This document shows, one piece after another, positions 53,984 through 64,000 of a DNA stretch of 64,000 nt. Numbering within the stretch: position 1 is the stretch's first letter; the number at the start of each line of letters is the position of its first letter. The notes below the pieces were generated by a model. That model made no database searches. It was given only the letters and a program-made list of their open reading frames with translations, and was not told the DNA's origin. The DNA is from Agrostemma githago (Eukaryota; Streptophyta; Magnoliopsida; Caryophyllales; Caryophyllaceae): the NCBI GenBank assembly GCA_958450325.1, contig OY288239.1, forward strand, positions 42,427,811-42,491,810, read 5' to 3'. A program made the translations under genes and the position numbers.

Positions 53984-54260
53984 CTCGCAACTCGATTCTT
54001 CATTTTGCCCGGAGCACCTTTTCGGGTTTTCACCGCGTCCTCATCTCACCATATTTTATTTTTTATTTTTATTTTTTGCCCTTTTTTCTTTTGACGCCTC
54101 GCAACTCGATTCTTCATTTTGCCCGGGGCGCCCTTTCGGGTTTTTACCCCGTCCTCGGATCGTCATCAATTTTTTTTTACGACGGCTCCCAACTCGTTTC
54201 TTCATTTTGCCCGGGGCGCCCTTTCGGGTTTTCACCCCATCCTCGGCTCGTCGTTTGTGC
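53984..54260. repeat. Second minisatellite, between antisense gene and pol (A)
   Basis: Three to four units of about 85-110 bp share CGCAACTCGATTCTTCATTTTG and CCTTTCGGGTTTT. Element B has two units of the same kind at 61670-61865. Confidence 0.8.
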
Positions 54261-54361
54261 TTCGTCATTTTAAATCACTCGTTGGTCGGGACGTGAAAGG
54301 AGTCTCGGTTTGTACATGAATCGATTAACCAATTTTTCTTATTTGTTTGTTTTGTTTTGGT

Positions 54362-54427
54362 TGTACCCGGAGAAGGGTTGCCTACGTATCCGTTTTTAGG
54401 CGGAATCCAACCATGTTCGTAGTTCTT
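54362..54427 (+). promoter_or_regulatory. Conserved block between antisense gene and pol end (A)
   Basis: GGTTGCCTACGTATCC, GGCGGAATCCAACCA and CGTAGTTC match the block in C (35464-35512) and in B. Confidence 0.5.
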
Positions 54428-54483
54428 TCGAAAAGTGTGAGTGATTTTGCTTTAGACTCGTTTATGCCATTTATCGATGCGAA

Positions 54484-54515
54484 TTTGGATTTTTGTTGTT
54501 GTTGTTGTTGTTGTT
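54484..54515. repeat. TTG microsatellite
   Basis: About nine TTG units. Confidence 0.85.
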
Positions 54516-54560
54516 TTGCTTCCCCCTAAGTCGGAGGTCGGGACATGGTTTTCAGGGTGT

Positions 54561-55852
54561 TTACGGGTAGTATCGTTTGAGCTGATCCATGTTGGTTGGG
54601 GTGGAGAACTCTTGACCGTCTAGGTCGGTGAGGATCACGGCGCCCCCCGAGAGTATTTTCCTAACGAGGTACGGGCCCACCCAATTTGGTTTGAATTTCC
54701 CTCTAGGGTCAACGGGAAGGGGTGCTCTAATGGACTTAATTACTAAATCTCCCTCGTGTATGTTTCGGGATTTCACTCGTTTGTTAAAGGCTCGCTGGAT
54801 TCGTTGCTGGTACGCTTGTACGTTGGATAGGGCATGTATCCTACGTTCGTCTAGGAATACTAGTTCATCATATCGTTTTTGGTTCCATTCTTCCTCAGGG
54901 ATACCACTCTCGGCTAATATTCTTAGTGACGGTATATCTAGCTCTATTGGTTGGACGGCTTCGGAGTTGTAGGTTAGGTAATATGGTGTGGCTCCTGTGG
55001 ATGTTCGATAGGATGTTCGGTATCCCCATAAGGCAAAGGGAATTTTGTTTGGCCAATCCCTGTAGTTGTCTATCATTTTCTTAAGGATTGTGGTGATGGT
55101 TTTGTTGGCCGCTTCTACGGCCCCATTTGTTTGTGGTCTATAGGGTGAGGATTTGTGTCTTTGGATTTTGTATTTGTCTAGGAGCTTTTGGGTGTCGGCC
55201 CTGAAGTGAGACCCCTGGTCACTGATGATTTCATGAGGTATACCGTAGCGACAGATGATGTTGCTTCGTAAGAATTTGACTACTTGTTTTGAGGTTAGTA
55301 CGGTGTAAGAGGCAGCCTCTACCGATTTGGTGAAATAATCGACGGCCACTAGCATAAAACAGTGTCCGCCAGTCCCGGATGGGTGTTCTTTTCCTATGAT
55401 GTCTATCCCCCAAGTGGAGAAAGGCCAGGGTGTGGCTATAGTGTGTGGAGGATAAGGAGGTAGGTGTTGGATGTTGGCAAATATTTGGCAATTGTGGCAG
55501 TGGCGAACGTGACGTCGACAGTCTCTCTAAGGTAATCCAGTAATAGCCCAGTCTCATTATTTTACGGGCTAGTAGGTGTGCACTTATGTGGGGTTCGCAC
55601 TCCCCATCATGTACCTCCCATGACTCTCTCGGATTGATTTTTGTTTATGCATCTAAGGGGGACTCCTTGTGGGGTTCGTTTGTATAGTAGCCCTTGATTT
55701 AGGACGTAATGGGTGGCTTACATTCGTAGGGCTCTTTTGTTCTTGGTGTTAGCGTTGGGTGGATATGACCCGTGGGTTTTAAAGTCTAGGATCGCTTTGT
55801 ATCAAGGTTCTTCGGGGGTATCGTCGATTTCGAGGTTATGGATGTAGGCTGG
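54561..55852 (-). pseudogene. Integrase and connector of Tat element A
   Basis: From 55355 to 54561 the integrase core and C-terminal part are open, with VAVDYFTK, ISDQGSHF and NGAVEAANK holding the DDE acids, ending in NMDQLKRYYP. Upstream, frames break: YWITLER near 55540 is in another frame, and PAYIHNLEIDDTPEEPWY near 55830 is the connector from RNase H. Element B cuts it off at 55853. Its core is more intact than that of element C. Confidence 0.85.
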
Positions 55853-57966
55853 TGTAGATACCCTGATTTGGACCTGGTGGCTGCAGAAGTGCCCAACAAA
55901 CACCCGATGACGATAGGACTGCAACGCGACTCGGGTTCGCAATGTTGTAGGTAGTTTTCCTATAGAACGGATCAAATCATTACTCGGAAAAATTAAAACT
56001 AACATGATGGCAGCCTTAGTCGTATCGTTACGGTCACATAGACACTAATTAGAGTTAATTCTGACACCGGGACCCCGAGTCGGTCCCGAAACTCGAACCG
56101 AGTCAACACCGTGTCAAGCGAACCTCGAGATGAACACCCGAGGCCCACTAAACCCATGGCGCTAGGTCAAGCCGTGGGAAACCTTAACATCCAAGAAATG
56201 TATTATACACCCGACTCATGGTTTTGGAAAGTATCAAAACCGTGACCTCAAAATCCCAACCGCCCCGCCCTACACGCCTTGGTCTCACCACGCCTTAGCC
56301 CAGACACCTGAGTCCTGGTGCGCCCCAACTCAGGCGCCCATACCGGTGGCGAGGGCCGAAAATACCTATAAATACCCCCCTTCACGCCCTCATTTCGACA
56401 CACAATTCTCATTCTTCTCTTCCCCCTCTAAACTCTCGCTAATGGCTCGCACTCCGACACCCGAGGCACACGATCCACTCGATCGTAGTTCCGATAAAAA
56501 GCGACATCGACGCTACTCCTCACCTTCGAGCACCCCACTCGATACCGAGGTGTCTGTGATCGACTAGCTCAAAACTAGTAGCAAAGTTCTGCGGGATTAG
56601 CTGCAGAACTAGTCCTTAGCAACGAAGCTCTGCCGGAGTAGCCGCGGGAAGGTCAAACGGTAACGGAGTTCTGCCGGAGTCACTGGTCAAGCTAGGAGGA
56701 TCCGCCTGTTGATCGAGTCGTCACTAGGTTGCCATCTAAACAAAACTTTCCAAATTTGTACTTTCTATTATTATGCACTACGACAACACTAGATGTGGGC
56801 GCTTGGCCCACAAGCGTCTACAAAAATACGTAACGTCCCAACTTCAACCACAAATACTAAAATACACTAAATAGACCCGAGTAATTCCGAGATCCGTTCT
56901 CAAAATTATCTATGCATCGAGTCCCGATTAGTGTATACTTCGAGGGTGCAACCCCTCACAATGTGATTTACTTACATTCGCATTTATAGTTTTTCGTATG
57001 ATTTATTGCTTTTATGACCTTATAATTGCATGCTAAATCACCTAACACGGAATTCAAAACGTAAAATAACTAAAACTGAACAAAGTGATGGTCGGGTTCC
57101 GTATTAGTCCCGGTGCTCGCCGTATTAGGTTCGATGAATCTCTATTAATACCGAACCGACGCATCTTAAGCAGATACCAGGTAAGGTATACCACGAGAAT
57201 GACTAATATCCGTATTATCGCGCTAAAACTGATTTGCTAATACTTATAATATTAGTACTCTCTACTCTCCTACGTGCATCTTTTCATGGCCTGCTTGTCA
57301 CGTGAAATCACATGCAAAGAATGTAAACACAACTACTTCGACGACAAAACTTACATGTCCTTAAAACAACCGACGTAGCAAAAAAACATTGGGTTAAAAT
57401 AACGGATGTTATAGTATTCCCACCACAACAAAAGAACTAGGATATCATCCCACCGATTGATTAGTAGAGGCCGCTATAGTGCGGGCGGGATTGGGTGTTG
57501 ACATCTATCGGATATTGGCTTCCCAATACGTACCCTCACCCCTTACTCAGAATCGACGGTTTCTGGATGTCTGAAACCATTGGCAATGAGAGTCATTCCA
57601 GGCATGGGGTGCTTAAGGGTACAAGTCTTTATCTTTAGGTCCCGTGCCACTCAACTTTGAGCCGACAAGGGATCAAAGTTGACTTGAACGGAGTCCCCAT
57701 CATTGACTCGGTGGCGACCCCACAAATCGGCAATAACTTCAGTTCACTAAAAGGTCGCCTTACCAAACAAATCGGCCTCTAAACATTTACAACCACGACT
57801 CCATCGATTCCCAAACGGTAACACGGGTGCCCCCACCCGTCTAGTACAAGTCCGGATCGTCATCCAAATCGAGGTCCGACACTTCACCCATTATGCGAGA
57901 TCGGACCGGCCCCTGGCAGGGAGGGGACCGCGTGGGTGCGCCGGGCGGTGCGGACGGACGTCCGCA
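55853..57966 (+). mobile_element. 5' LTR of Tat element B (2.11 kb)
   Basis: It runs from TGTAGATACCC to GGACGTCCGCA and is followed by a primer site. It matches LTR A inverted. U3 has imperfect dyads near 56303-56338, and CCTATAAATACCC follows at 56368. Confidence 0.87.
56368..56380 (+). promoter_or_regulatory. LTR B TATA box
   Basis: CCTATAAATACCC, about 515 bp into the LTR and 30 bp after the dyad-rich stretch 56303-56338. Confidence 0.6.
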
Positions 57967-57969
57967 GTT

Positions 57970-57987
57970 TGGCGAATCCGCTGGGGA
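57970..57987 (+). other. Primer binding site of element B
   Basis: TGGCGAATCCGCTGGGGA, four bases after the LTR, is of the TGGCGACTCCGCTGGGGA type seen in Ogre/Tat elements. It fixes the plus orientation of element B. Confidence 0.75.
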
Positions 57988-59606
57988 TTTGGAAACAAGT
58001 TTCCAGCGGTGGTGTAACTTGAACGAGGTCGGTGAAGCTCATTTCTTAGTTCCTAATTGTGGTCACTACAGGTTTTGGCCCTAAAAAGCCCACCCTAACC
58101 GATATCAGGACCAATCGACCTCTTCGCAGTAAGATCTTTGGGGACACGCGGAGAGATCCTCGGTTGACGCTCCGGCCGCCTAACGCGTAACCCGCAGGAT
58201 TAATAAGCGGGTAGTCTAAGCGGACGGTATGACACTCGTCTCCCCAGATCATTGTCAATACCTAAGTAAAGACTATTCGTGGGCGGTAGCCTACCCTAAC
58301 CTACCCGTGTCTGCATCCTGCATGAGTGTACGCATTCCTAGTTATGTGTAGCGTGTTTGCAAACAACCCAAATAAAACACTAAACATTCGGATTCAACCA
58401 CGCCAACATATTCAACCGCACACAATTCCGTTTTCGAAAATACCTCTTCCTTTCAAAACGACCATTTAAATGTCGATACTCCGGATAAATCGTGATTTCT
58501 AAAAAGGGAAAAACACTTTTAGATGCCATTGTCATGTCAAATTTTACACTCACCAATTTTAAAAAATATATATAACATTTTCAATGCCATCATCTTGGCC
58601 AAAACAAAACCCGTTAACAACGAATACCATTAATACCACCGAGACTCCCGATCAATGGGATCAAGGTACGCCGCACGGTTACATTTTATTTCAAAAAAAA
58701 AAAAAACGATTTTACACACATACCGTTAACACAACCGAAATTTCAATTAATGAAGTCGAGGAATCCAAAACGGTTACATTCTCAAAACACTTTTCACAAT
58801 ACGTCACTCTCCACCGTCAAATGCCAATTAATGCAACCGACGAACGTGGGCCACTAATTTTAAAAGAGCTTTTTGTAAAAGCACTATTCATCACCTAAGT
58901 TCTTTAATAAGGATTTAGTCACACCTTTAGAACAACGTCATTAAACTTCACGCTCTACCACGAGCATCACGTACACCACAAGTATCGAACTAGCTAATTA
59001 ATAGTAGTCTCGATAGAAGCATCACGCAATCATTTTCAAAAAACCGGTTTCCCTAAAGAACCGTGTTCCTTTCAAAGAAAAAACCTTCATACTTTTGCTA
59101 TCGCCGGATTCCCGACGCACGCACATAGCAACGCATTCTTCACATCACCAACGATGTCACCACACTATCGTCACCCTAGTTTTGCAAAATCACTTTTCAA
59201 AAAAGAAGACTTTCCTCTGCGAGTATCGGTCGTTTTCAAAAAAAAATATCAAAGTTCTCTGATCCGGAGCCGGGATCGCGATCAACCTTTTACGTCGTAC
59301 AATCGTGTGATTAACTGTCTGTGCTAGTTACTAGGATCACCTTTACTCGAGGTCTCACATTTCGGGTCGTCTCATTTCGAGAAGTCCTCTTTAAAACTCA
59401 TCTCCGAGGTTTGTGTCAAATCGTCTCGTTACAGAGACTTAAGATTCACTAGCTGTTTCGCCGAATACACCAAGAGTCTAAAGCACCCGAGTCCCTAAGG
59501 GTCTTGTCTCCGTGTCGCTCAGTTCCAAGCATCCCTCGAGTCTCTAGGTCATCCGGTGGATCCAATCTGACCTTTTAGTTCTTTCTCACTAGAATCACTC
59601 CCCAAC
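57988..59606 (+). other. Leader of element B
   Basis: This is 1.6 kb of non-coding sequence between primer site and gag. The short open frames in it are unremarkable. Confidence 0.6.
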
Positions 59607-60350
59607 ATGTCGGTAGATCCAAGCGCCATCAAAAGCATTCGCAACGATGTCAATACCCTTGCCAAATTGGTTCGCAACATCCATACTTCAGTAACCCGTT
59701 TGACTTTATCCGTCCGTTACATTGATAGCCGCCTCAATTTCCTTGAGAGTAGAGACACCAAAAGCGATACAAACGCCAACCTGAACAATTACCATGCCCA
59801 AAAGCCTACCCAGGATAGATTATCCCAATGCTCCCCCCGATCGGAGCTTCCTAAAGTTGATACGGAAGGAATACCAGGACCTTACAAGGCCACACCCAAC
59901 AAAGTACGAAGTTCACCGAGAAAGTTTACCCTAATCAACTCATCTTACGCCGAAACTCTTAACTGCCTAGTCGATCAAGGATTACTCTCACCTTTGGGTC
60001 CCACTTCGGACCCACCAGTCGACAGACGAAGCAAAATTTGGACCCCTAATGCTTATTGCCTATATCACCAAGGTAACAAGCATGATACCGAATCTTGCTT
60101 TCGGCTCAAACATGCCATACAAGATATGATCGAAAATGGGACCATTAATCTCCCTCCACCCGAGAAACCGAGCAATACCATAAACCCCTTTAGCGTTCAC
60201 GCTGTCCTTGACGACACCTTCGGTTGTTCCCACCATGAACCTATGAAAGAAAATGCTCTGAATATCGATGAAGATCCTGATGACCCACGGGTTCCACCCA
60301 AACGAGTAAATCTGTGTCCCAGTCAGAGCTTAGTTCGTCCTAGGGCCTAG
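59607..60350 (+). CDS. gag-like protein of Tat element B
   Basis: The 247-residue frame starts at ATG 59607 (MSVDPSAIKSIRND). Residues 1-50 look helical with Leu/Ile/Val heptads. Near residues 150-170 YCLYHQGNKHDTESCFRLKH has the C-x2-H-x4-H-x4-C knuckle seen in gag of element C. The central capsid-type part of Tat gag is missing, so it is shorter than usual. It ends in ordinary sequence, and no protease follows. The frame is uninterrupted. Confidence 0.75.
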   Translation: MSVDPSAIKSIRNDVNTLAKLVRNIHTSVTRLTLSVRYIDSRLNFLESRDTKSDTNANLNNYHAQKPTQDRLSQCSPRSELPKVDTEGIPGPYKATPNKVRSSPRKFTLINSSYAETLNCLVDQGLLSPLGPTSDPPVDRRSKIWTPNAYCLYHQGNKHDTESCFRLKHAIQDMIENGTINLPPPEKPSNTINPFSVHAVLDDTFGCSHHEPMKENALNIDEDPDDPRVPPKRVNLCPSQSLVRPRA

Positions 60351-61504
60351 ACCTAGTAATATAACAAATGTCTTTTCATTTCTCGCATCGAGTCAGGAGG
60401 TGCGAGGAGATCTGTACTCCACCTCCCCGAAAACAATATCACGGGCACATAACCCGCTTATTACTATCAATAAAAAGAAATAAACTTTTCTTCCTTTATG
60501 ATACGCCTCGACAATCGCTTGATTTAATAATGCACTTCTTGCTTACAACTCGGTACTATGCCATTTATCGATAACAATCAAACATACCTCGAAACAACGA
60601 GGAATTACAAGAACTGAGATCCCGTGTTCTTTTCTTTTACCTATTCCATGTCTGTTATAGAAAGCCACAAACTATCCCTTAGGACAAAGCATTCCCGAAT
60701 CCTATGACGAATCTAGATAATCCCTTAGCTTGTGATCAAAGACAGAAGGCAAACCCATTTCCCCACAATAAATACCCCTCAAGTAAAGACCGACAATTTC
60801 TTACCATAGGTACTAGTCTGACAAAAAGAAAAAGAAGTCTGAAACGGCCAAAAGGAGCCAAAGAAAAAAATGAAACCAAGGCCGAACTAAACTGACCCAA
60901 TTCAATGATCAAGACCAAACTCAACGGTCAAAATGAAACCCCCAATCATTCAACTCGACTTTAAGCAAAGTCCGAACGAAAAGCAAAAAAAGAAAGAAAA
61001 ATGAACAGACCAGTCAACTAGCACCCAAACACTAGCCTCCCTACATTACAACCCTTAAGACCTTCCCGAGACACTTGTTAAGAGATAGTCCAGAATTTTG
61101 AGGATTCAAGCTCAATAGGATAATCCCAACCGTTAAGGCCAGACATGGAAATCAGATCCCACGTAATTTACAACCCACCCGATTGAAGTCTGAGTTTTTT
61201 TTACTCAACTTCCCCTTTCCTACCACATTACGAAACCGCAACCCCATAGCCTTAACTTCACAAAAATCAAGCTCCAGATCTTAGTTCATCAGAGCCACTC
61301 ACTACCTAGCTCCACATTCCAAAACCATCCAAGCCAGTCGCCTTGACCCAAACGCGGTATCTCGGTAATTGTCACTTTCAAGGGGTCACACCCAATCATT
61401 TCACATTAATTTTAGCTAGAGTGAAAACCCATGTGAATACACTCTAAACATCTCACATCGATAATTGGCATAACGAGTATAAAGTAAAATCACTCACATC
61501 TAAA
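60351..61504 (+). other. Non-coding stretch where pol is missing
   Basis: No reverse transcriptase, RNase H or integrase motif was found in any frame. A/C-rich plus strand; the pol deletion must lie at or near its ends. Confidence 0.6.
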
Positions 61505-61570
61505 AAGAACTACGAACATGGTTTGATTCCATCCAAACACGGATACGTAGGCAACCCATCCCCGGGTACA
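61505..61570 (-). promoter_or_regulatory. Conserved block (element B copy)
   Basis: The complement of the block at 54362-54427, with GGTTGCCTACGTATCCG and GGAATCAAACCATG on the minus strand. Confidence 0.5.
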
Positions 61571-61669
61571 ACCAAACGACTGAACAAACAAAATTGATTA
61601 ATTGATTCATGTACAAACCGGGACTCTCCCCACGACCCGGTCAATGAGTGATTTTAAAATGACGAAGCA

Positions 61670-61865
61670 CAAACGACGAGCCGAGGACGGGGTGAAAACC
61701 CGAAAGGGCGCCCCGAGCAAAATGAAGAAACGAGTTGCGAGCCGTCGTAAAAAAACAAAAACAAAAGCAAAAAAGACAAAACAAAGGTGAGCCGAGGACG
61801 GAATGAAAACCCGAAAGGGCACTTCGGGCAAAATGAAGAATCGAGTTGCGAGCCACCACGAAAAA
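61670..61865. repeat. Second minisatellite, element B copy
   Basis: Two units of about 115 bp with CAAAATGAAGAATCGAGTTGCG, the complement of the units in element A. Confidence 0.8.
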
Positions 61866-62039
61866 ATAAAATAATAAATAAATAAATGTGCGTCTCATTA
61901 ATGCAAAATCAATTAAATCAAGTCTTTGTCGAGGCCCTTTACATCAAACATCTAAAATCCGGTTACCCCGAGAAACGACAACGCGTCAAGTAAAACCCCA
62001 CAAAAACTAGTGCTAATACACCACATAATGTCAATTAAT

Positions 62040-64000
62040 ACAACATAGTACTAAACGGTTGGGCGCTACCGGTCCAACTTTTCCTTTCCCTTGCCATTCG
62101 GGTATGCTTGCTCGGGCCTTTCGCCATCGACCCCTCCTAACACAAACTTCCACCGTCCTAGCCAAAAGCGAGCCCAACCAATCCCACTTCCCCTTCTCAC
62201 TCACATTTTCAATACGAATCTTGTCGGTCTCGGCCCGTTTAGATGAACTGACGAACACTAGGATCGGTAACGCCGTCTTTGGTCGGGCACTACATTAGCC
62301 CTAGAAGCCGCGCCGACGGCAATCACAATCTCACAAAGCTGGTCATCTAAACCTAGGTCCTCCAGGTCTATAAGAGGAGACTCACTACCATCCATCCCCG
62401 ACAGCATGTTTAGGGTAGTTGTCTCGGGGACTCCACCAACTTCCTCAGTAGCACCCGTAGCCTCACCCTCACCCTCAGCCTCCCTTTCGATTCGATGCCT
62501 AACCTCTTTGTGCTGAGGTCTCGCCCCGAGACCGAGCCAGCTGCTCCTTTAGGAAGGCGATCTCGTCAGCCCGAGATTGCAGGAGCCGTTGTGCCTCAAC
62601 CTCTCTCGCCTCGAGCTCGGTCACCCGAGTCTCCAGCTGTCCCACCATATCTGGGACGTCCTGCAAATACACTTAAATGTTAGGAAAGTACACCAACAGC
62701 CTAGAGAATCACCCTAGTCACGTAAACTCACCGAGCGAGGCCTCGAAGTGCCATGGGAAACCCTCGAGGCATAGGCCCGGAAGCAGTTAGCAGCCTGCCA
62801 CAACCGCTGATGGCAAGTCGAGGAAACCTGAAAGGTGAAACCACGGAAGTTAGACAAGCCAACCCTAGCTCTTAGAACACGAACCCGAAGAGAAAAAAAA
62901 CTCACCCGGTACACCCGGTCACGCCACTCTATCCCGGCATCCATCTGCTCAGCAGAACATGGGGGGAGAGACTCGGTGAAAGGAATCCCAGCCTCATCCA
63001 CCCTAAGCAGCGTCAGAGCAAAATCTGGGGGCTGGATTTCATCAGCCGGATCGGCCAGCTGAGAAGACAACAGATTGGTCGGTCAAAGGGCAAAGAAACA
63101 ATAAACCGCAAAGAAAACACTAGAATTAAAATTAAAACCTTACCACGAGGCGATACCAAGCCAACCGCCGGGTGACGTGAGACAGATAAGAGGCGCCAGG
63201 CACCAGGAGTGTATCGCCTCCCTCTCCGTCCCTATCTTCAAGGACCTCTGCGGTGGTTGGTGGTCTGAACATGGTCCAGGGAGGATCAATCGGTACCATG
63301 AAATCATCATACAGACACTGACGCACCAGCCGCTCGCCCAGATACCAAACCGAGCGAAACAACGCAGGAAGGAGCATTCTCCTATAACTCCGAGGCCTCA
63401 GCTCTGCGGCCACATACTCCGGCACGCCCTCGTAGTCAGCCCAAGGGTGGGCCACAAACTACACAAGTAGAACCAACATCCCAATGAATCCCAAAGCTTG
63501 GGGGCTATTGAACAAAATAGGCTATAAAAAGAAAACTTACATCCCCGAGGCTCAATTTGTTAACCAGCGCATTCTCTAACGGGTAGTGGCTAGTAGTGCT
63601 CTTAGGCTAAGCCAACCTCCATTCGATCCCCGCCGGGAATCTCTTCGGGTGAACCCGCACCGTCTTAGGAGCCAAGCACGGGAAATAGGAGTAGATCCAA
63701 TCCTGCAATAAACCCATAATACACTTAGCAACACTAAACCAAAGCCAAGTAGAATTCGTGACACGAAAGTGAGAATAGTAGCTAACCTCTAGTATAAAAC
63801 CCGGACCCACAATGGGCACAGTCGAGGCCGACTCTATCACCAACGCCCTCACCATGACTTGCAGGTAGCGAGTCATCTCCGTGAAAGCCGCGGTCACCCA
63901 ATCGTAGCGCCCTAGCTGAGTCAGCTCAGCCAGGAAAGGCAGGATCCTAGTGCTGAACCTCTCGCCCTTGTCCGAGAAATGGGTCGACCCTAGAAAGTAC
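62040..64000 (-). pseudogene. Antisense spliced gene of element B (plant-mobile-domain-like)
   Basis: Exons on the minus strand: 64000 or beyond to 63787, 63702-63541, 63458-63144, 63058-62906, 62827-62732, and 62660 onward. All introns are 70-85 bp with GT..AG borders and phase 0; the internal exons are 162, 315, 153 and 96 nt. WIYSYFPCLAPKTVRVHPKR and YVAAELRPRSYRRMLLPALF recall plant-mobile-domain proteins. A coiled-coil-like helix (VGQLETRVTELEAREVEAQ) follows. TAG at 63607-63609 sits where Trp fits, and the frame shifts near 62510. Left of about 62287 the sequence switches to the 3' end of the element A gene (SSSKRAETDK, GKWDWLGSLL). The gene is probably non-functional. Confidence 0.65.

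Larger units (their letters stand above)
49025..55852 (-). mobile_element. Tat-lineage element A (5' part missing)
   Basis: The 3' LTR (49025-51191), polypurine tract, an 80-bp minisatellite, a plus-strand antisense gene, a second minisatellite and the 3' end of pol (integrase) are present. The element is then interrupted by element B at 55853. It is of the same LTR family as B and was inserted into Athila pol. Confidence 0.82.
55853..64000 (+). mobile_element. Tat-lineage element B, pol not present in window
   Basis: The 5' LTR, primer site, leader and gag are followed, after 1.2 kb without coding, by the minisatellite and the antisense gene that normally lie after pol. Protease, polymerase and integrase are absent between, so it is a non-autonomous derivative. 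Its 3' end lies beyond the window. Confidence 0.78.

Noticed and set aside
54056..54268. Lys/Arg-rich frames in the second minisatellite (also 61602-61790)
   Set aside because: They are low-complexity, depend on the repeat unit and differ between the two elements.

Overview
The window is nuclear DNA of a flowering plant, most likely a eudicot. A Caryophyllales source is a guess, resting only on the style of the Tat elements. It has one recognisable host gene in a landscape of nested, mostly decayed transposable elements. Plant-type evidence includes a split plastid fibrillin gene with GT..AG introns, plant L1-clade LINEs, Athila and Tat Ty3/gypsy elements with plant tRNA-type primer sites, and several MITEs. 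No rRNA or tRNA gene, CRISPR array or bacterial operon was seen.

Layout. 1-2768: two Athila-type LTRs on the minus strand, almost abutting, the right one inserted in a LINE. 2769-5226: 3' part of that LINE with an open 790-codon reverse transcriptase frame. 6400-12472: a second, near full-length but broken LINE (ORF1 plus ORF2), itself split by a third, 5'-truncated LINE that reads in frame with it. 12529-13332: an antisense fragment of a different retroelement protein with a zinc-finger/endonuclease-like C terminus. 13374-15611: a Mutator-type and a hAT-type MITE. 15969-25936 (minus): the host gene FBN2/PAP3, a plastid lipid-associated protein, in three exons. Its 6.6-kb intron is packed with MITEs and tandem repeats. 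26228-30394: Helitron-like, minisatellite-rich DNA carrying a foldback MITE and a solo LTR.

From 30395 to the end is a nest of LTR retrotransposons. A minus-strand Tat element (C, 30395-41643) is interrupted in gag by a plus-strand Athila element (41644-49024), which carries a LINE fragment. The Athila is interrupted at the start of integrase by a second minus-strand Tat element (A, 49025-55852). That one is interrupted in pol by a plus-strand Tat element (B, 55853-64000), which has gag but no pol before the window ends.

The Tat elements follow the lineage plan: gag, protease, reverse transcriptase, two RNase H domains and integrase on one strand, and a spliced gene on the opposite strand between pol and the 3' LTR. 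In element B that antisense gene has at least six exons joined by phase-0 introns. The most unusual signal is a set of 12-14-bp palindromes repeated about every 21 bp just upstream of the TATA box in unrelated LTR families. All element genes except the LINE 1 frame and the gag of B carry stops or frameshifts.
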